A stretch of DNA of 16,763 nt from Planctomycetota bacterium (lineage in GTDB: Bacteria; Planctomycetota; UBA1135; UBA2386). Made by a program: the position numbers and the translations under genes. The stretch is from positions 1-16,763 of the forward strand of contig QJVU01000282.1 in assembly GCA_003235605.1 (NCBI GenBank), in the 5' to 3' direction. Of the stretch, positions 7,239 through 16,107 are shown piece by piece; the first letter of the stretch is position 1; every line of letters begins with the position of its first letter. The notes beneath the pieces are model-generated. The model was not told the origin of the DNA and did not search any database. It saw only the letters and a program-made list of their open reading frames with translations.

Positions 7239-8267
7239 ATGAGACGCCTGCGCGTCCTCGTCCTGATGCACGCGGAATCGGTTCCTCCCGAGTCCATCGA
7301 GGGGATGACCGAGGAGGAGGTTCACCCTTTCCGCATGGAGCATGACGTGTTGCAGGCTCTTGCGACCCTGGGACACGAGGTGAAGGTGTTGCCCCTGGAG
7401 GAACAGCTGGCGCCGATCCGGGCGGCGATCGAGGCGTGGAAACCGCACATCGCCTTCAACCTCCTGATGAGCTTTCACAACATCGGCATCTACGATGCCC
7501 ACGTGGTCAGCTACCTCGAGCTGTTGAAAACGCCCTACACCGGCGCCAACCCGAGGGGCATCCTGCTCTCCAGCGACAAGGGCCTGTCCAAGAAGATCCT
7601 CACCTATCACCGCGTTCGGGTGCCGGACTTCGTGGTGTTCAAGAAAGGCCGCTTTGCGAAGCGGCCGAAGAAGCTGAGCTTCCCGCTGATCGTGAAGTCG
7701 GACGCTGAGCATGCCTCCGAGGGGATCGCCCAGGCCTCGGTGGTTCACGATGACCAGAGCCTCAGGGAGCGCGTGGAGTTCGTCCATCGCAACGTGCACA
7801 CCAACGCCATCGCCGAGGAGTACATCGATGGTCGCGAGCTCACCATTGGCGTCCTCGGCAACCACAGGCTGACCACGCTGCCCATCTGGGAGATGACCTT
7901 CGAGAGCCTGCCCAAGGGCAACGAGCCAATCGTTACGGCGAAGTTGAAGTCGGATCTGGATTACCAGCGGAAGGTGGGCCTCATGGCAGGCGCGGCGGAG
8001 AACCTGGAAGACGACAAGCGCGCCGAGATCCGACGCATCGCCCTGCGCGTCTACCGCGCCTTGAGCCTCTCGGGCTTTGCGCGCGTCGACCTGCGCCTGA
8101 CACGCGACGGCCGGGTATTCGTGCTGGAGGCCAACCCCAACCCGGATCTCTGCACCGACGAGGACATCGCGCGGTCCGCGGCCGCGGCCGGCCTCGAGTA
8201 TCCAGAGTTGATCCAACGGATCCTGAACCTGGGCCTTGCCTACGAGCCGCCCTGGAAGGGCACATAA
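7239..8267 (+). CDS. ATP-grasp ligase related to D-alanine-D-alanine ligase
   Basis: This 342-residue cytoplasmic enzyme should activate a carboxylate as an acyl phosphate and join it to an amine. An N-terminal Rossmann-like domain (1-105) leads into the ATP-grasp fold. The nucleotide-binding lysine is in FPLIVKSD (K153), followed by the mobile loop HASEGI (158-163). EEYIDGRELTIGVLG (193-207) matches the adenine-binding region. The magnesium ligands are D284 in ARVDLR and E297/N299 in VLEANPNP. Length fits the Ddl group, but the N-terminal part (VPPESIEGM, FNLLMSFHN) lacks the usual Ddl G-G-x-S-x-E pattern, so a dedicated cell-wall D-Ala-D-Ala ligase is unlikely and the substrate is open. A possible GGAG at 7224-7227 lies 11 nt before the ATG. 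Operon partner of the HETGH metallopeptidase 7 nt upstream; the membrane protein follows after 15 nt. Confidence 0.85.
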   Translation: MRRLRVLVLMHAESVPPESIEGMTEEEVHPFRMEHDVLQALATLGHEVKVLPLEEQLAPIRAAIEAWKPHIAFNLLMSFHNIGIYDAHVVSYLELLKTPYTGANPRGILLSSDKGLSKKILTYHRVRVPDFVVFKKGRFAKRPKKLSFPLIVKSDAEHASEGIAQASVVHDDQSLRERVEFVHRNVHTNAIAEEYIDGRELTIGVLGNHRLTTLPIWEMTFESLPKGNEPIVTAKLKSDLDYQRKVGLMAGAAENLEDDKRAEIRRIALRVYRALSLSGFARVDLRLTRDGRVFVLEANPNPDLCTDEDIARSAAAAGLEYPELIQRILNLGLAYEPPWKGT

Positions 8268-8282
8268 GCCCTACAGGCAACG

Positions 8283-9749
8283 ATGTCCGCGATATCCAAC
8301 ACCCTCCCCCGCGTCCGGCGTCATGGCGGCCTGCTCCTGGCGGCAGCCTGTTTTGGTGCCTACCTGCTGTTGGCCCGGGACGCAGGCTACGGCGACGGCC
8401 CCGGAGCGATCCTGGAGATCCACTCCGGCAACGCCTTCCGAGACCCCATCCACTACCTCTACATGCCCATGCTCCTGGGCATGGACAGGCTGCTCGCATG
8501 GCTCGGCATGTCCCTCTCCCTTTTCCAGGTCGGATACGTGACGAGCGCCCTGGGCACCGCCCTTGGCGTCGGACTCCTCCACGCCGCCACGCGCCGCCTG
8601 GCCGCTGGAGACGATCCCCTGCTGGTGGCAGCCCTCGTCGCTTGCTGTCCGGCAGTGGTGTTCTTCGCCACTGTGGTGGAATACCACGGTCCCTTTTTCG
8701 CGTTCTCTTCCCTCGCGACCTATGCCCTGGCCTGCCTGGTCCGGAAGCCCGGATGGCCCCGAGCAGTTCTCGTGGGCCTGGCCACGGCGCTCGCCTACCT
8801 GGCCCACGCCTCGGCCCACCTCCTGCCACTGTTCCTGGTGCTCTGCCTCCTGGCGCTGTGGGACCGCACGCCAGGCGGCCGGCGCAGCAGCCCGCTGCTG
8901 TTGTCAGCGATCCTCGTGACCACCCATGTGGCCGCGGTGGTTCTGGCCACGTTCGCCCTGAAGACCCTGGTGGGAGCCAGCGTGTCCTCGGACCGCGCCC
9001 TGGCCTGGGTCCAGGCCGAGGCCAGCCGCCCGTACGGGAACCGACTGCACCTGGTGGCGCCGACCTTCTGGTTCGAGATCCTCTGGCCCTACCTGCCGCT
9101 GTCGGTGACCTGGCTGTTCGGATTCCGCCCAGGCCATCGCTCCCTGGCCTGGGCGGCCGCGGTGGCCCTGGCGACCTACTTCCCGCCATGCATGATCCTG
9201 GTGCCCGGCTACAACGAGCACGGTGCCTATCAACTGCCCCTGGCGTGGCTGCTGGCGCTGATCACCGCGCGGTCCCTGCCACGACCGGTTGCCGTCACGG
9301 TTCTGGCATGCGCCGCGATGCTAGCGGTGACCCAGGTGCGCCTGGGCGATGATCCTGAGCCGGCTCGGAGCTACAGCCGTGGTGTCCTCCAGCTTGCACA
9401 GGGTGGACCGGTCTGCCTGGTCATCGGCAAGGACTTCGTGGACTACGAGGCCTGTGCCCTGCACCTCATGGGCAAGGTGGAGTGCCTCGACATTGCCCGG
9501 ATCGGCGGCCAGGGTCCCGCCCAGGCCGACGAATCCCTGGCCATCCTGGATCGCGACCTGCAAGCTCGTCTCGACAAGGGCCAACAGGTGATCCTCTCCT
9601 CGGGCGCTTTCTCGACACTTGCCTCCCCCGCCGCCCAGAGTATCGGGGGTCCGCTGGTCCGAAAGCTGAAGGATCACCTGGAGACCCGTTATCACCTCGA
9701 GCAGGTATCCTCGGAGGGCTTCACGGGCTGGCGGGTGGAGCGCCGCTAG
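8283..9749 (+). CDS. Polytopic membrane protein, possibly GT-C-type glycosyltransferase
   Basis: This 488-residue protein has about ten hydrophobic segments between residues 15 and 355 and a soluble C-terminal domain of some 125 residues. The first external loop has GYGDGPGAILEIHSGNAF (35-52, acidic D38) followed by DPIHYLYMPML, recalling DUF2723-like and other GT-C enzymes that place a catalytic acid in this loop and use lipid-linked sugars. The match is architectural rather than a diagnostic motif, so it could be another polytopic protein. The start ATG lies 15 nt after the ATP-grasp stop with only a weak AGG upstream, consistent with coupling to the preceding genes. The C-terminal domain (from about 365) includes QGGPVCLVIGKDFVDYEAC and has mixed alpha/beta character. 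It may glycosylate an envelope product of the neighbouring genes, but this is speculative. Confidence 0.6.
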   Translation: MSAISNTLPRVRRHGGLLLAAACFGAYLLLARDAGYGDGPGAILEIHSGNAFRDPIHYLYMPMLLGMDRLLAWLGMSLSLFQVGYVTSALGTALGVGLLHAATRRLAAGDDPLLVAALVACCPAVVFFATVVEYHGPFFAFSSLATYALACLVRKPGWPRAVLVGLATALAYLAHASAHLLPLFLVLCLLALWDRTPGGRRSSPLLLSAILVTTHVAAVVLATFALKTLVGASVSSDRALAWVQAEASRPYGNRLHLVAPTFWFEILWPYLPLSVTWLFGFRPGHRSLAWAAAVALATYFPPCMILVPGYNEHGAYQLPLAWLLALITARSLPRPVAVTVLACAAMLAVTQVRLGDDPEPARSYSRGVLQLAQGGPVCLVIGKDFVDYEACALHLMGKVECLDIARIGGQGPAQADESLAILDRDLQARLDKGQQVILSSGAFSTLASPAAQSIGGPLVRKLKDHLETRYHLEQVSSEGFTGWRVERR

Positions 9750-9787
9750 ACACCGAGTATGATCACGGTGCCCCGCCCGATGTCTCG

Positions 9788-10747
9788 ATGCGCGCCACTC
9801 GCCTGGTTCCAGTCCTGGTCGTTGCTTTCGCCGCCGGTTCGTGGGTCGGCGTGTTGTGGGCCACGGATGGCAACCACACCGGGAGCAGTCCCGGGAGTGC
9901 CAAGAGCACGAGCGCGGGCAGGCACACGGACAGGACCGACGACCCCTGCAGCGCAGCGTCCTCGCATCCCGCAAGCGACCGCGGTGCCACAACGACAGGA
10001 ACCTGCAAGGGCAGCCTCGAGGAGCAGGTCGCCGCGCTGGAGCGTGCGCTGGCAAGGGAACGTTCCCGGAGCGCGGACCTGACCCGCCAACTGGACGAAC
10101 TCCAGCGTGGCGCGAAAGGCGACGCAGACACCCTGGCCTTCCTGGACGAGCCGTGCCGTTGGCTCAGACGCCTGCTCCCGGTCCGCTTCGCTGGCCTGAC
10201 CTGCGCCGAGCTGAAGACCACACGCGAACTGGACCTCTCGGAGTCGAACCTGGACATCCGCAACCTGGCCTACCTGGCCCGGCTGCCAGCCTTGCGCTGG
10301 TTGACCTTGCGGCGAACCCCCGTTGACGACGTCGGCCTCACGTTCCTGTTGCAGGTTCCCACCTTGGTGCGCCTGGGCCTCAGGGAAACCCAGGTCACCG
10401 ACGCGGGCATGGCTACCCTCGGTGCCATGAAACAGCTGCAGCACCTGGACCTGAACATGCAGCCGATCACCGACCGGGGCCTCCAGGAACTGCGCTCCCT
10501 GCCGTCGCTCAAGCTCCTGCGCCTCAACTACACCCAGGTGACCGATGCGGGCATGGAGCACGTGGCAAGGCTGCAAGCGCTGCAGCGCCTCGACCTCTGG
10601 GGAACACGGGTCACCGACGAGGGGCTGGATCGGCTCTGGCACCTGCCGGCGCTCAGGCACCTGGAGCTGGGCGCGACTGCCGTGAGCAAGGACTGGGTGG
10701 AGCGCTTCCTGCGTGAGCACCCCAACTGCCAGGTCCGAAGCCGGTAG
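9788..10747 (+). CDS. Membrane-anchored leucine-rich-repeat protein
   Basis: This 319-residue protein has an N-terminal hydrophobic anchor or signal (about 5-24). A Ser/Thr-rich, low-complexity linker with two cysteines (25-75) and a charged coiled coil (about 76-108, SLEEQVAALERALARERSRS) follow. The rest is a repeat domain: six units of exactly 24 residues start at 169, 193, 217, 241, 265 and 289, each of the form LxxLxLxxTxVTDxGLxxLxxLPx. The units at 193 and 241 share TQVTDAGM. Such repeats are frequent in planctomycetes and usually mediate protein binding. I chose the ATG at 9788: it gives the hydrophobic N-terminus, and an open frame further upstream only overlaps the membrane-protein gene. 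A TATGAT box (9758-9763) may be a -10 for a separate promoter. The gene ends 2 bp from the convergent hydrolase gene. Its binding partner is unknown. Confidence 0.8.
   Translation: MRATRLVPVLVVAFAAGSWVGVLWATDGNHTGSSPGSAKSTSAGRHTDRTDDPCSAASSHPASDRGATTTGTCKGSLEEQVAALERALARERSRSADLTRQLDELQRGAKGDADTLAFLDEPCRWLRRLLPVRFAGLTCAELKTTRELDLSESNLDIRNLAYLARLPALRWLTLRRTPVDDVGLTFLLQVPTLVRLGLRETQVTDAGMATLGAMKQLQHLDLNMQPITDRGLQELRSLPSLKLLRLNYTQVTDAGMEHVARLQALQRLDLWGTRVTDEGLDRLWHLPALRHLELGATAVSKDWVERFLREHPNCQVRSR
10295..10723 (+). repeat. Six tandem 72-bp leucine-rich-repeat units
   Basis: The six 24-residue units of the preceding gene correspond to 72-bp periods in the DNA. Units two and four are most alike: codons for TQVTDAGM start at 10388 and 10532, exactly 144 bp apart, with nearly identical nucleotides around the shared gcgggcatg. 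The other units have diverged at the DNA level. Confidence 0.7.
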
Positions 10748-10749
10748 CC

Positions 10750-12249
10750 TCAACGCTCTTGCCAGTCCGCCGGGTAGCTCAGCGGGCCGTCTGGATCCCA
10801 GAACTCACGCCGCCAGAACGGGCAGTTGCTGAAGTCGCCATGCCGCTGCGGAATCGAGTCGTCGTCGACTCCGAAACCCTTGATCGCCATCTGTCTCCCG
10901 ACGCTGTGGAACAGGTGCAACACCTGCATCAGGTTGAGCCACTTGCCAAAGCGGCGCTCCTGGGGATTGCTCGGGTGCGTGTACCAGTTGTCGATCCACT
11001 CCAACAGGCTCCCGCGGGGAACCAGGTCCTGGAAGTTGCGCTCGTCGATCTCCGCCATGGGGTGCAGCGTCAGCACGTGGAACCTGGCCTCCCGGTGTGC
11101 CTCTAGATAGGGCACGACCGACTGCACCACCTCGCCCACGGAACAGGCCGCCGCCATGTAGACGATGTGGGTGATCGGCAGCAGGCGCGGTTCGTCCCGT
11201 TCCTTCTCCTCGTGGACCAGGTACCGCAGCGTATCGTTGAGGATGATTGCGCCCATGCTGTGGCCCACCAGGGTGATCTCGTATTCACGGTCGCGGTGCC
11301 TGCGGACGTGATCGATGAGCTCCCGCAGGAACACCGCGACTGCCCCCCTCGGCTCGTTGAGCAGGTCCTCCTCCCGGATCTTGTAGCGCTTCAGGTTGAA
11401 CTCCGCGTACTTGTGGAAGAGGTTCGATGCCCGGTGGAGCATCCCTTCCCATGCACCCTGGCCGATGCCGTCGAGGCCGATGGCGCTGATCACCATGTTC
11501 GGCGCCAGGGTCACCAGATAGGCCAGGAACCTCGCGCCCTGGGTCAGGATCCCCCGCTGGTAATCCCCCAGCTTCGCCTTGATCAGGCGCGGGTTGCTGC
11601 TTGCCTGCAGAGTGTCGTAGGCAGCGGCGGCAGAGTGCCAGGAGGGCAACAGGTCGAACCCAAAGGCCACGTTGAGTCCGAGGCCGGTGTCCGAGGCGAT
11701 CTTGTGTGTCCAGCTTCGGGGCGTACGGGCGATTCCTGTGCTGATGTCGGAGACCAGGTAGAGCGGGGCCGTGATCCATCCCCAGACCTTCTGATGCCGG
11801 CCGTGGCGGAGCTGGAAGAGGTGCTCGCCGTAGCTCCGGAAGAACCCGGAGTCCCAGGTCACGAAGATCGGCACATGGCTGTCCTCCGAGCCCGGCCGCT
11901 CCCTGCACATGAGGGTGTAAACCCGGCTCGCGGTCTCCAGGGATGCACTGCCGGAGTTGAGGCCGCCGTGGACATACATCAGGATGCGTCGAACCGGGAG
12001 CTTCCTGCCGAGCGCCGCCTCCTGCCGGTCGAACTCCTTCTCCGCTTCGTTCAGTACGAATCGGCTGCGTTCCTCGTTCTCGACCTCCTTGATTCCACTC
12101 TCGGGATGATAGGTGTCCCCCTCCCCGTCGCATGCCAGGGCAAGGCGGTTCACCACCCCGTAGTCGATGTCGTAGCAGGAGCACAGGGCCAGCAGCGCGC
12201 CGACGAGCGACGCACGCGAGAACGACACGAGGGGCCAGCGACTGCTCAT
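10750..12249 (-). CDS. Putative lipoprotein serine hydrolase (alpha/beta hydrolase fold)
   Basis: This 499-residue protein carries the alpha/beta-hydrolase nucleophile elbow GHSMGA (Ser331) at the end of a strand (EITLVGHSMG) and an upstream YVHGGLNSG (about 92-100) that can supply the oxyanion hole. The pattern recalls DUF900-like and lipase-like hydrolases, but the substrate class (ester, lipid or thioester) is open and the acid and histidine of the triad were not assigned. The start at 12249 gives a basic, then hydrophobic N-terminus ending LLALCSC, a plausible lipobox with Cys25 as lipidated residue (S at -1), so it may be membrane-anchored. A longer frame to 12336 would bury this signal and touches the stop of the upstream gene. 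A large insertion (about 135-290) precedes the nucleophile. It is the last gene of a three-gene minus-strand cluster, 86 nt after the preceding one. Confidence 0.75.
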   Translation of the reverse strand: MSSRWPLVSFSRASLVGALLALCSCYDIDYGVVNRLALACDGEGDTYHPESGIKEVENEERSRFVLNEAEKEFDRQEAALGRKLPVRRILMYVHGGLNSGSASLETASRVYTLMCRERPGSEDSHVPIFVTWDSGFFRSYGEHLFQLRHGRHQKVWGWITAPLYLVSDISTGIARTPRSWTHKIASDTGLGLNVAFGFDLLPSWHSAAAAYDTLQASSNPRLIKAKLGDYQRGILTQGARFLAYLVTLAPNMVISAIGLDGIGQGAWEGMLHRASNLFHKYAEFNLKRYKIREEDLLNEPRGAVAVFLRELIDHVRRHRDREYEITLVGHSMGAIILNDTLRYLVHEEKERDEPRLLPITHIVYMAAACSVGEVVQSVVPYLEAHREARFHVLTLHPMAEIDERNFQDLVPRGSLLEWIDNWYTHPSNPQERRFGKWLNLMQVLHLFHSVGRQMAIKGFGVDDDSIPQRHGDFSNCPFWRREFWDPDGPLSYPADWQER

Positions 12250-12335
12250 GGCCAGAGTCGAAACCAGGACCAGGTGCGGTTCAAGTTGGAGAACGGCATC
12301 CGGCCGCTTGTGCCACGGCCAGACGCGGCACCTCA

Positions 12336-12884
12336 CTAGCCGTCACTCTTGTGCGTGTGCTTGTCCTCGGCCTCGGCGTCCCGGTCGGGCTGCAGGGGCA
12401 ATGCCGGGCGTGGGTTCGCGACCATGCTCATCGCCGTCTTCCGTCCCAGGTCGGAACGGTAGACCATCTGCGTGGTGGAGCGGGAGCCATCGGCGTGCAC
12501 GTACCAGTCGATGCCCTGGGTCCGGGTGACCCCGGTGATCGGACTGTACGGCGTCTCCGCCGGCCACAAGAGACGGACCTCGGTGGTGACGCCGTTCAGG
12601 GCCCGCACCTTCTTGCCGTTGGGCAACACCAGGACACCAATGCCGGCCGTCGCCTTCGCGGACCCGACATCATCGGCACGGGCGTCCAGAGAGCCCGACA
12701 CCAGCGGAGCGACCGCAGCGGCCTCGCCGGGCAACGGCGCCGCCCCGGACGGAGCCGGCTTGCTGGCGGGGACCGGGTCACCGGCTGCGCCCCCTGGTGC
12801 GCGCTGGTCGAGAAGCGGCCTGACCAGCAACCAGGTGCCGGCCGCGAGGCACAGCACCGCGCAGAGGAGGCACAGTCGCTGCAT
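12336..12884 (-). CDS. Hypothetical small membrane-anchored protein
   Basis: This 182-residue protein has one hydrophobic segment at about 3-22 (anchor or signal), an Ala/Pro/Gly-rich flexible linker (about 28-80) and a small C-terminal domain (about 81-160) with beta-like strands, including VLVLPNGKKVRALNG and GIDWYVHADGSRSTTQMVY. The tail is charged and His/Asp/Lys-rich. I do not recognise the family. The topology suggests a periplasmic or surface domain on a tether. A GAGGA Shine-Dalgarno (12889-12893, read on the minus strand) lies 4 nt before the ATG. The gene lies 18 nt downstream of the secreted 353-residue protein and 86 nt upstream of the hydrolase, on the same strand, so the first two are probably co-transcribed. 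Confidence 0.65.
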   Translation of the reverse strand: MQRLCLLCAVLCLAAGTWLLVRPLLDQRAPGGAAGDPVPASKPAPSGAAPLPGEAAAVAPLVSGSLDARADDVGSAKATAGIGVLVLPNGKKVRALNGVTTEVRLLWPAETPYSPITGVTRTQGIDWYVHADGSRSTTQMVYRSDLGRKTAMSMVANPRPALPLQPDRDAEAEDKHTHKSDG

Positions 12885-12902
12885 CGGGTCCTCGGCTGGA
12901 GG

Positions 12903-13964
12903 CTAGAGGTTGGCAGCGTGGGCGTTGAACATCCGCAGGTCGAAGCGACTGGTGCCCACATCCACCACGGCCTGGAACGCCAGGTTGCCAAAGCCTTTCA
13001 GCGCTTTCAGGTTGCCCGGCGCGAACATCGCGGGCTTGAGCTCCAGGACACCGTTGGCATCGAGGGTCCCGCCGCCGACCATGAGCAGGGTGCCGGGGTT
13101 GATCCAGAGGTGGCCGTCCACCGGCAGGGGCGCCCCCCCGGTCAAGGCCGTAGACACGAACACCGCGGCGGTCTTGTTTGCCATCGCCGCGTCCCGCAGG
13201 CGGAAGGCCAGCCCATGGGTTTCGGCGTCGGGATAGGAGCCGCAGCTGCCGTAGAGCCCGTCGCCGCTGGCGGACTGCAGGACGCCGACCTGGAACGCAC
13301 CGCGCTGGGTGAGCAGGCTGTAGTTCCACGTGCGCGGGTTGACCATGCGGGCCTCGCCGTTTGCATCCACCTGCCACGCATTGTTCGGCGCGTCGGCGCG
13401 CACCGGGTCGCCCGTCGCGCTCGAGGGATCGGTGTAGGCGCTGGCATGGACGGACTGGCCGTCGGCGGTCCACTTGGAGTTGGCCGCCAGCTCGACTCCC
13501 GCGAAGAAGGTGTGCTTGCCGGACACGGCGACCCCTTCAGCGCCCAGGTTGACGGTGACCGACCAGACCGCGGGCCCGGTGCCCGCACCGGTGGGGAGGT
13601 TGAGCACGCCGGTGCTGGCCAGCAGCCCGTTGGGCCCGGTGTCAGGCCCTCCGGTTCCGTTGTTGACGCGCCGGAAGACAATGCGGAATGCCTCGGAGGT
13701 TTGCTGGTCCTGGTCCTGGGTGATCACCCCGAACGCGTGGATCCTGCTGTCCTTCGGCAGCGAGCCGGTGTGCCCGATGCCGCGGAACTGCTCGGCAGGG
13801 TAGCCCTGGAGGACTTCGCCGGCGGCCGCAGCAAGGAAGCCGCGACTGGTGAACGAGGTCCGGTTCGTGTAGACGTGCAGAGCGTTGAGGGGCGGTTGCG
13901 CCGCCAGAGCGGCAGCGAGAAGTAGGAGCGTGCAGGGCACGAGCACGGGTGCATTGGGTCGCAT
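12903..13964 (-). CDS. Hypothetical secreted protein
   Basis: This 353-residue protein has a clear signal peptide (about 1-22, hydrophobic CTLLLLAAALAAQ, cleavage after LAAQ). The mature part is rich in Gly, Ala, Thr, Asn and Asp, low in Lys, and beta-like throughout. Two cysteines remain near the middle (SGDGLYGSCGSYPDAETHG region holds one). The end (LAFQAVVDVGTSRFDLRMF) resembles, from memory, the repetitive C-terminal strands of secreted planctomycete proteins. No enzyme motif is visible; a structural or binding role outside the cell is possible. The ATG at 13964 is supported by AGGAGA 5 nt upstream (13970-13975, minus strand). It heads the minus-strand cluster, with about 165 nt to the next gene upstream. 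Confidence 0.7.
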   Translation of the reverse strand: MRPNAPVLVPCTLLLLAAALAAQPPLNALHVYTNRTSFTSRGFLAAAAGEVLQGYPAEQFRGIGHTGSLPKDSRIHAFGVITQDQDQQTSEAFRIVFRRVNNGTGGPDTGPNGLLASTGVLNLPTGAGTGPAVWSVTVNLGAEGVAVSGKHTFFAGVELAANSKWTADGQSVHASAYTDPSSATGDPVRADAPNNAWQVDANGEARMVNPRTWNYSLLTQRGAFQVGVLQSASGDGLYGSCGSYPDAETHGLAFRLRDAAMANKTAAVFVSTALTGGAPLPVDGHLWINPGTLLMVGGGTLDANGVLELKPAMFAPGNLKALKGFGNLAFQAVVDVGTSRFDLRMFNAHAANL

Positions 13965-13969
13965 GGGGT

Positions 13970-13975
13970 TCTCCT
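13970..13975 (-). promoter_or_regulatory. Shine-Dalgarno AGGAGA of the secreted-protein gene
   Basis: AGGAGA is read on the minus strand, 5 nt before the ATG at 13964. It is one of the best ribosome binding sites in the window and supports this start codon. Confidence 0.75.
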
Positions 13976-13988
13976 GGGTTGAGGCGAG

Positions 13989-14017
13989 AGACGCCGAACC
14001 TCGGCGCCAAGGCGTCT
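13989..14017 (-). repeat. Inverted repeat, possible hairpin in the leader of the secreted-protein gene
   Basis: AGACGCC (13989-13995) is perfectly complementary to GGCGTCT (14011-14017) with a 15-nt loop that itself contains GGCGCC. On the minus strand it lies between the small membrane-protein gene (ends 14132) and the start at 13964, about 14 nt upstream of the Shine-Dalgarno. A weak -10-like TACACT lies just upstream (14021-14026), so the hairpin could fall in the leader. No T-run follows, so a classical terminator is unlikely. Confidence 0.35.
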
Positions 14018-14131
14018 TCCAGTGTAGGTGTCTTGGCCGCAGGCGTGTTCACAAAACCCGGTAAGCGGCGGCACACACCTGGACGTTGCGCTCTTGCAAC
14101 ATACGGTCGACCGCGAGGATATGCCGCGCCG

Positions 14132-14500
14132 CTAGAACTGCTGCACGGCGACGGCAACGATCCAGATGCCCAGCGCCAGCAACGGAAGGTACACCACCAG
14201 GGACAGGAGCAGCATGGCTCCGAACGCGATGAAGTCCGAGGGCCTGCGGGTGTGTCCTTGTTTCGGAGCGGTGGGCAGCGTGTCTCGCAGCTCCCCAACG
14301 GTCCTGCCCAGAAGCTCGGCATTGCAATCGTGCTGACGAAACACGGAGCCCGAGCGCCGGCCGCGGACGAAACCGGCGAACACCACCCTGGGGAACAGGA
14401 GCAGGCCCAGCCAGATTCCCTGCAGGTTGATGACCCAGCCGAACCAGTAACGCCCCAGACCGGTGCCCAGCTCGAAGTCCTGGCCTCCGGTGACGAGCAC
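14132..14500 (-). CDS. Small two-helix membrane protein (GTG start)
   Basis: This 122-residue hypothetical has two hydrophobic stretches: about 19-44 (WFGWVINLQGIWLGLLLF then VVFAGFV) and about 90-120 (DFIAFGAMLLLSLVVYLPLL to the C-terminus). A polar, basic linker with one Cys joins them. The open frame extends upstream to 14764, but that part lies inside the aldehyde dehydrogenase gene and is Arg/Gly-rich shadow. The first sensible start after the dehydrogenase stop (14518-14520) is GTG at 14500, 17 nt downstream, with AGAGG overlapping that stop as a distant Shine-Dalgarno. The close spacing suggests co-transcription with the dehydrogenase. I recognise no family, and a functional link to the dehydrogenase is not evident. 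Confidence 0.55.
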   Translation of the reverse strand: MLVTGGQDFELGTGLGRYWFGWVINLQGIWLGLLLFPRVVFAGFVRGRRSGSVFRQHDCNAELLGRTVGELRDTLPTAPKQGHTRRPSDFIAFGAMLLLSLVVYLPLLALGIWIVAVAVQQF

Positions 14501-14517
14501 GCGGCCCGAGACAACCT

Positions 14518-16059
<1,542 letters not shown>

Positions 16060-16065
16060 CCGATC

Positions 16066-16071
16066 ACCGTA
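16066..16071 (-). promoter_or_regulatory. TACGGT -10-like box before the aldehyde dehydrogenase gene
   Basis: Read on the minus strand, TACGGT ends 6 nt before the ATG at 16059. No Shine-Dalgarno is present in the 48-bp divergent region. The spacing would give a leaderless or nearly leaderless transcript; no convincing -35 is seen. Confidence 0.3.
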
Positions 16072-16093
16072 ACCGATGCGCCGGGCCGCCGGC

Positions 16094-16099
16094 TATGGT
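16094..16099 (+). promoter_or_regulatory. TATGGT -10-like box before the UDG-like gene
   Basis: TATGGT ends 8 nt before the ATG at 16108 within the 48-bp region shared with the divergent dehydrogenase gene. No Shine-Dalgarno or clear -35 is visible, so this is another candidate for leaderless initiation. Confidence 0.3.
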
Positions 16100-16107
16100 C
16101 TTGGGCG

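Noticed and set aside
6852..8216. Minus-strand open frame opposite the ATP-grasp gene (454 codons)
   Set aside because: The ATP-grasp motifs are on the plus strand. The antisense translation is low-complexity and crosses the metallopeptidase/ATP-grasp boundary.
7239..8267. Identification of the ATP-grasp gene as the housekeeping ddl
   Set aside because: The ATP-grasp core fits, but the N-terminal substrate motif of true D-Ala-D-Ala ligases is missing and no cell-wall (mur/fts) genes are adjacent.
9746..10753. Minus-strand open frame opposite the LRR gene (335 codons)
   Set aside because: It mirrors the periodic LRR codons and shows no signal, motif or ribosome binding site of its own.
12132..13925. 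Long plus-strand open frame crossing three minus-strand genes (597 codons)
   Set aside because: It spans the boundaries of three well-supported genes with Shine-Dalgarno sequences and signal peptides. Its composition is Arg/Gly/Val/His-rich without motifs.
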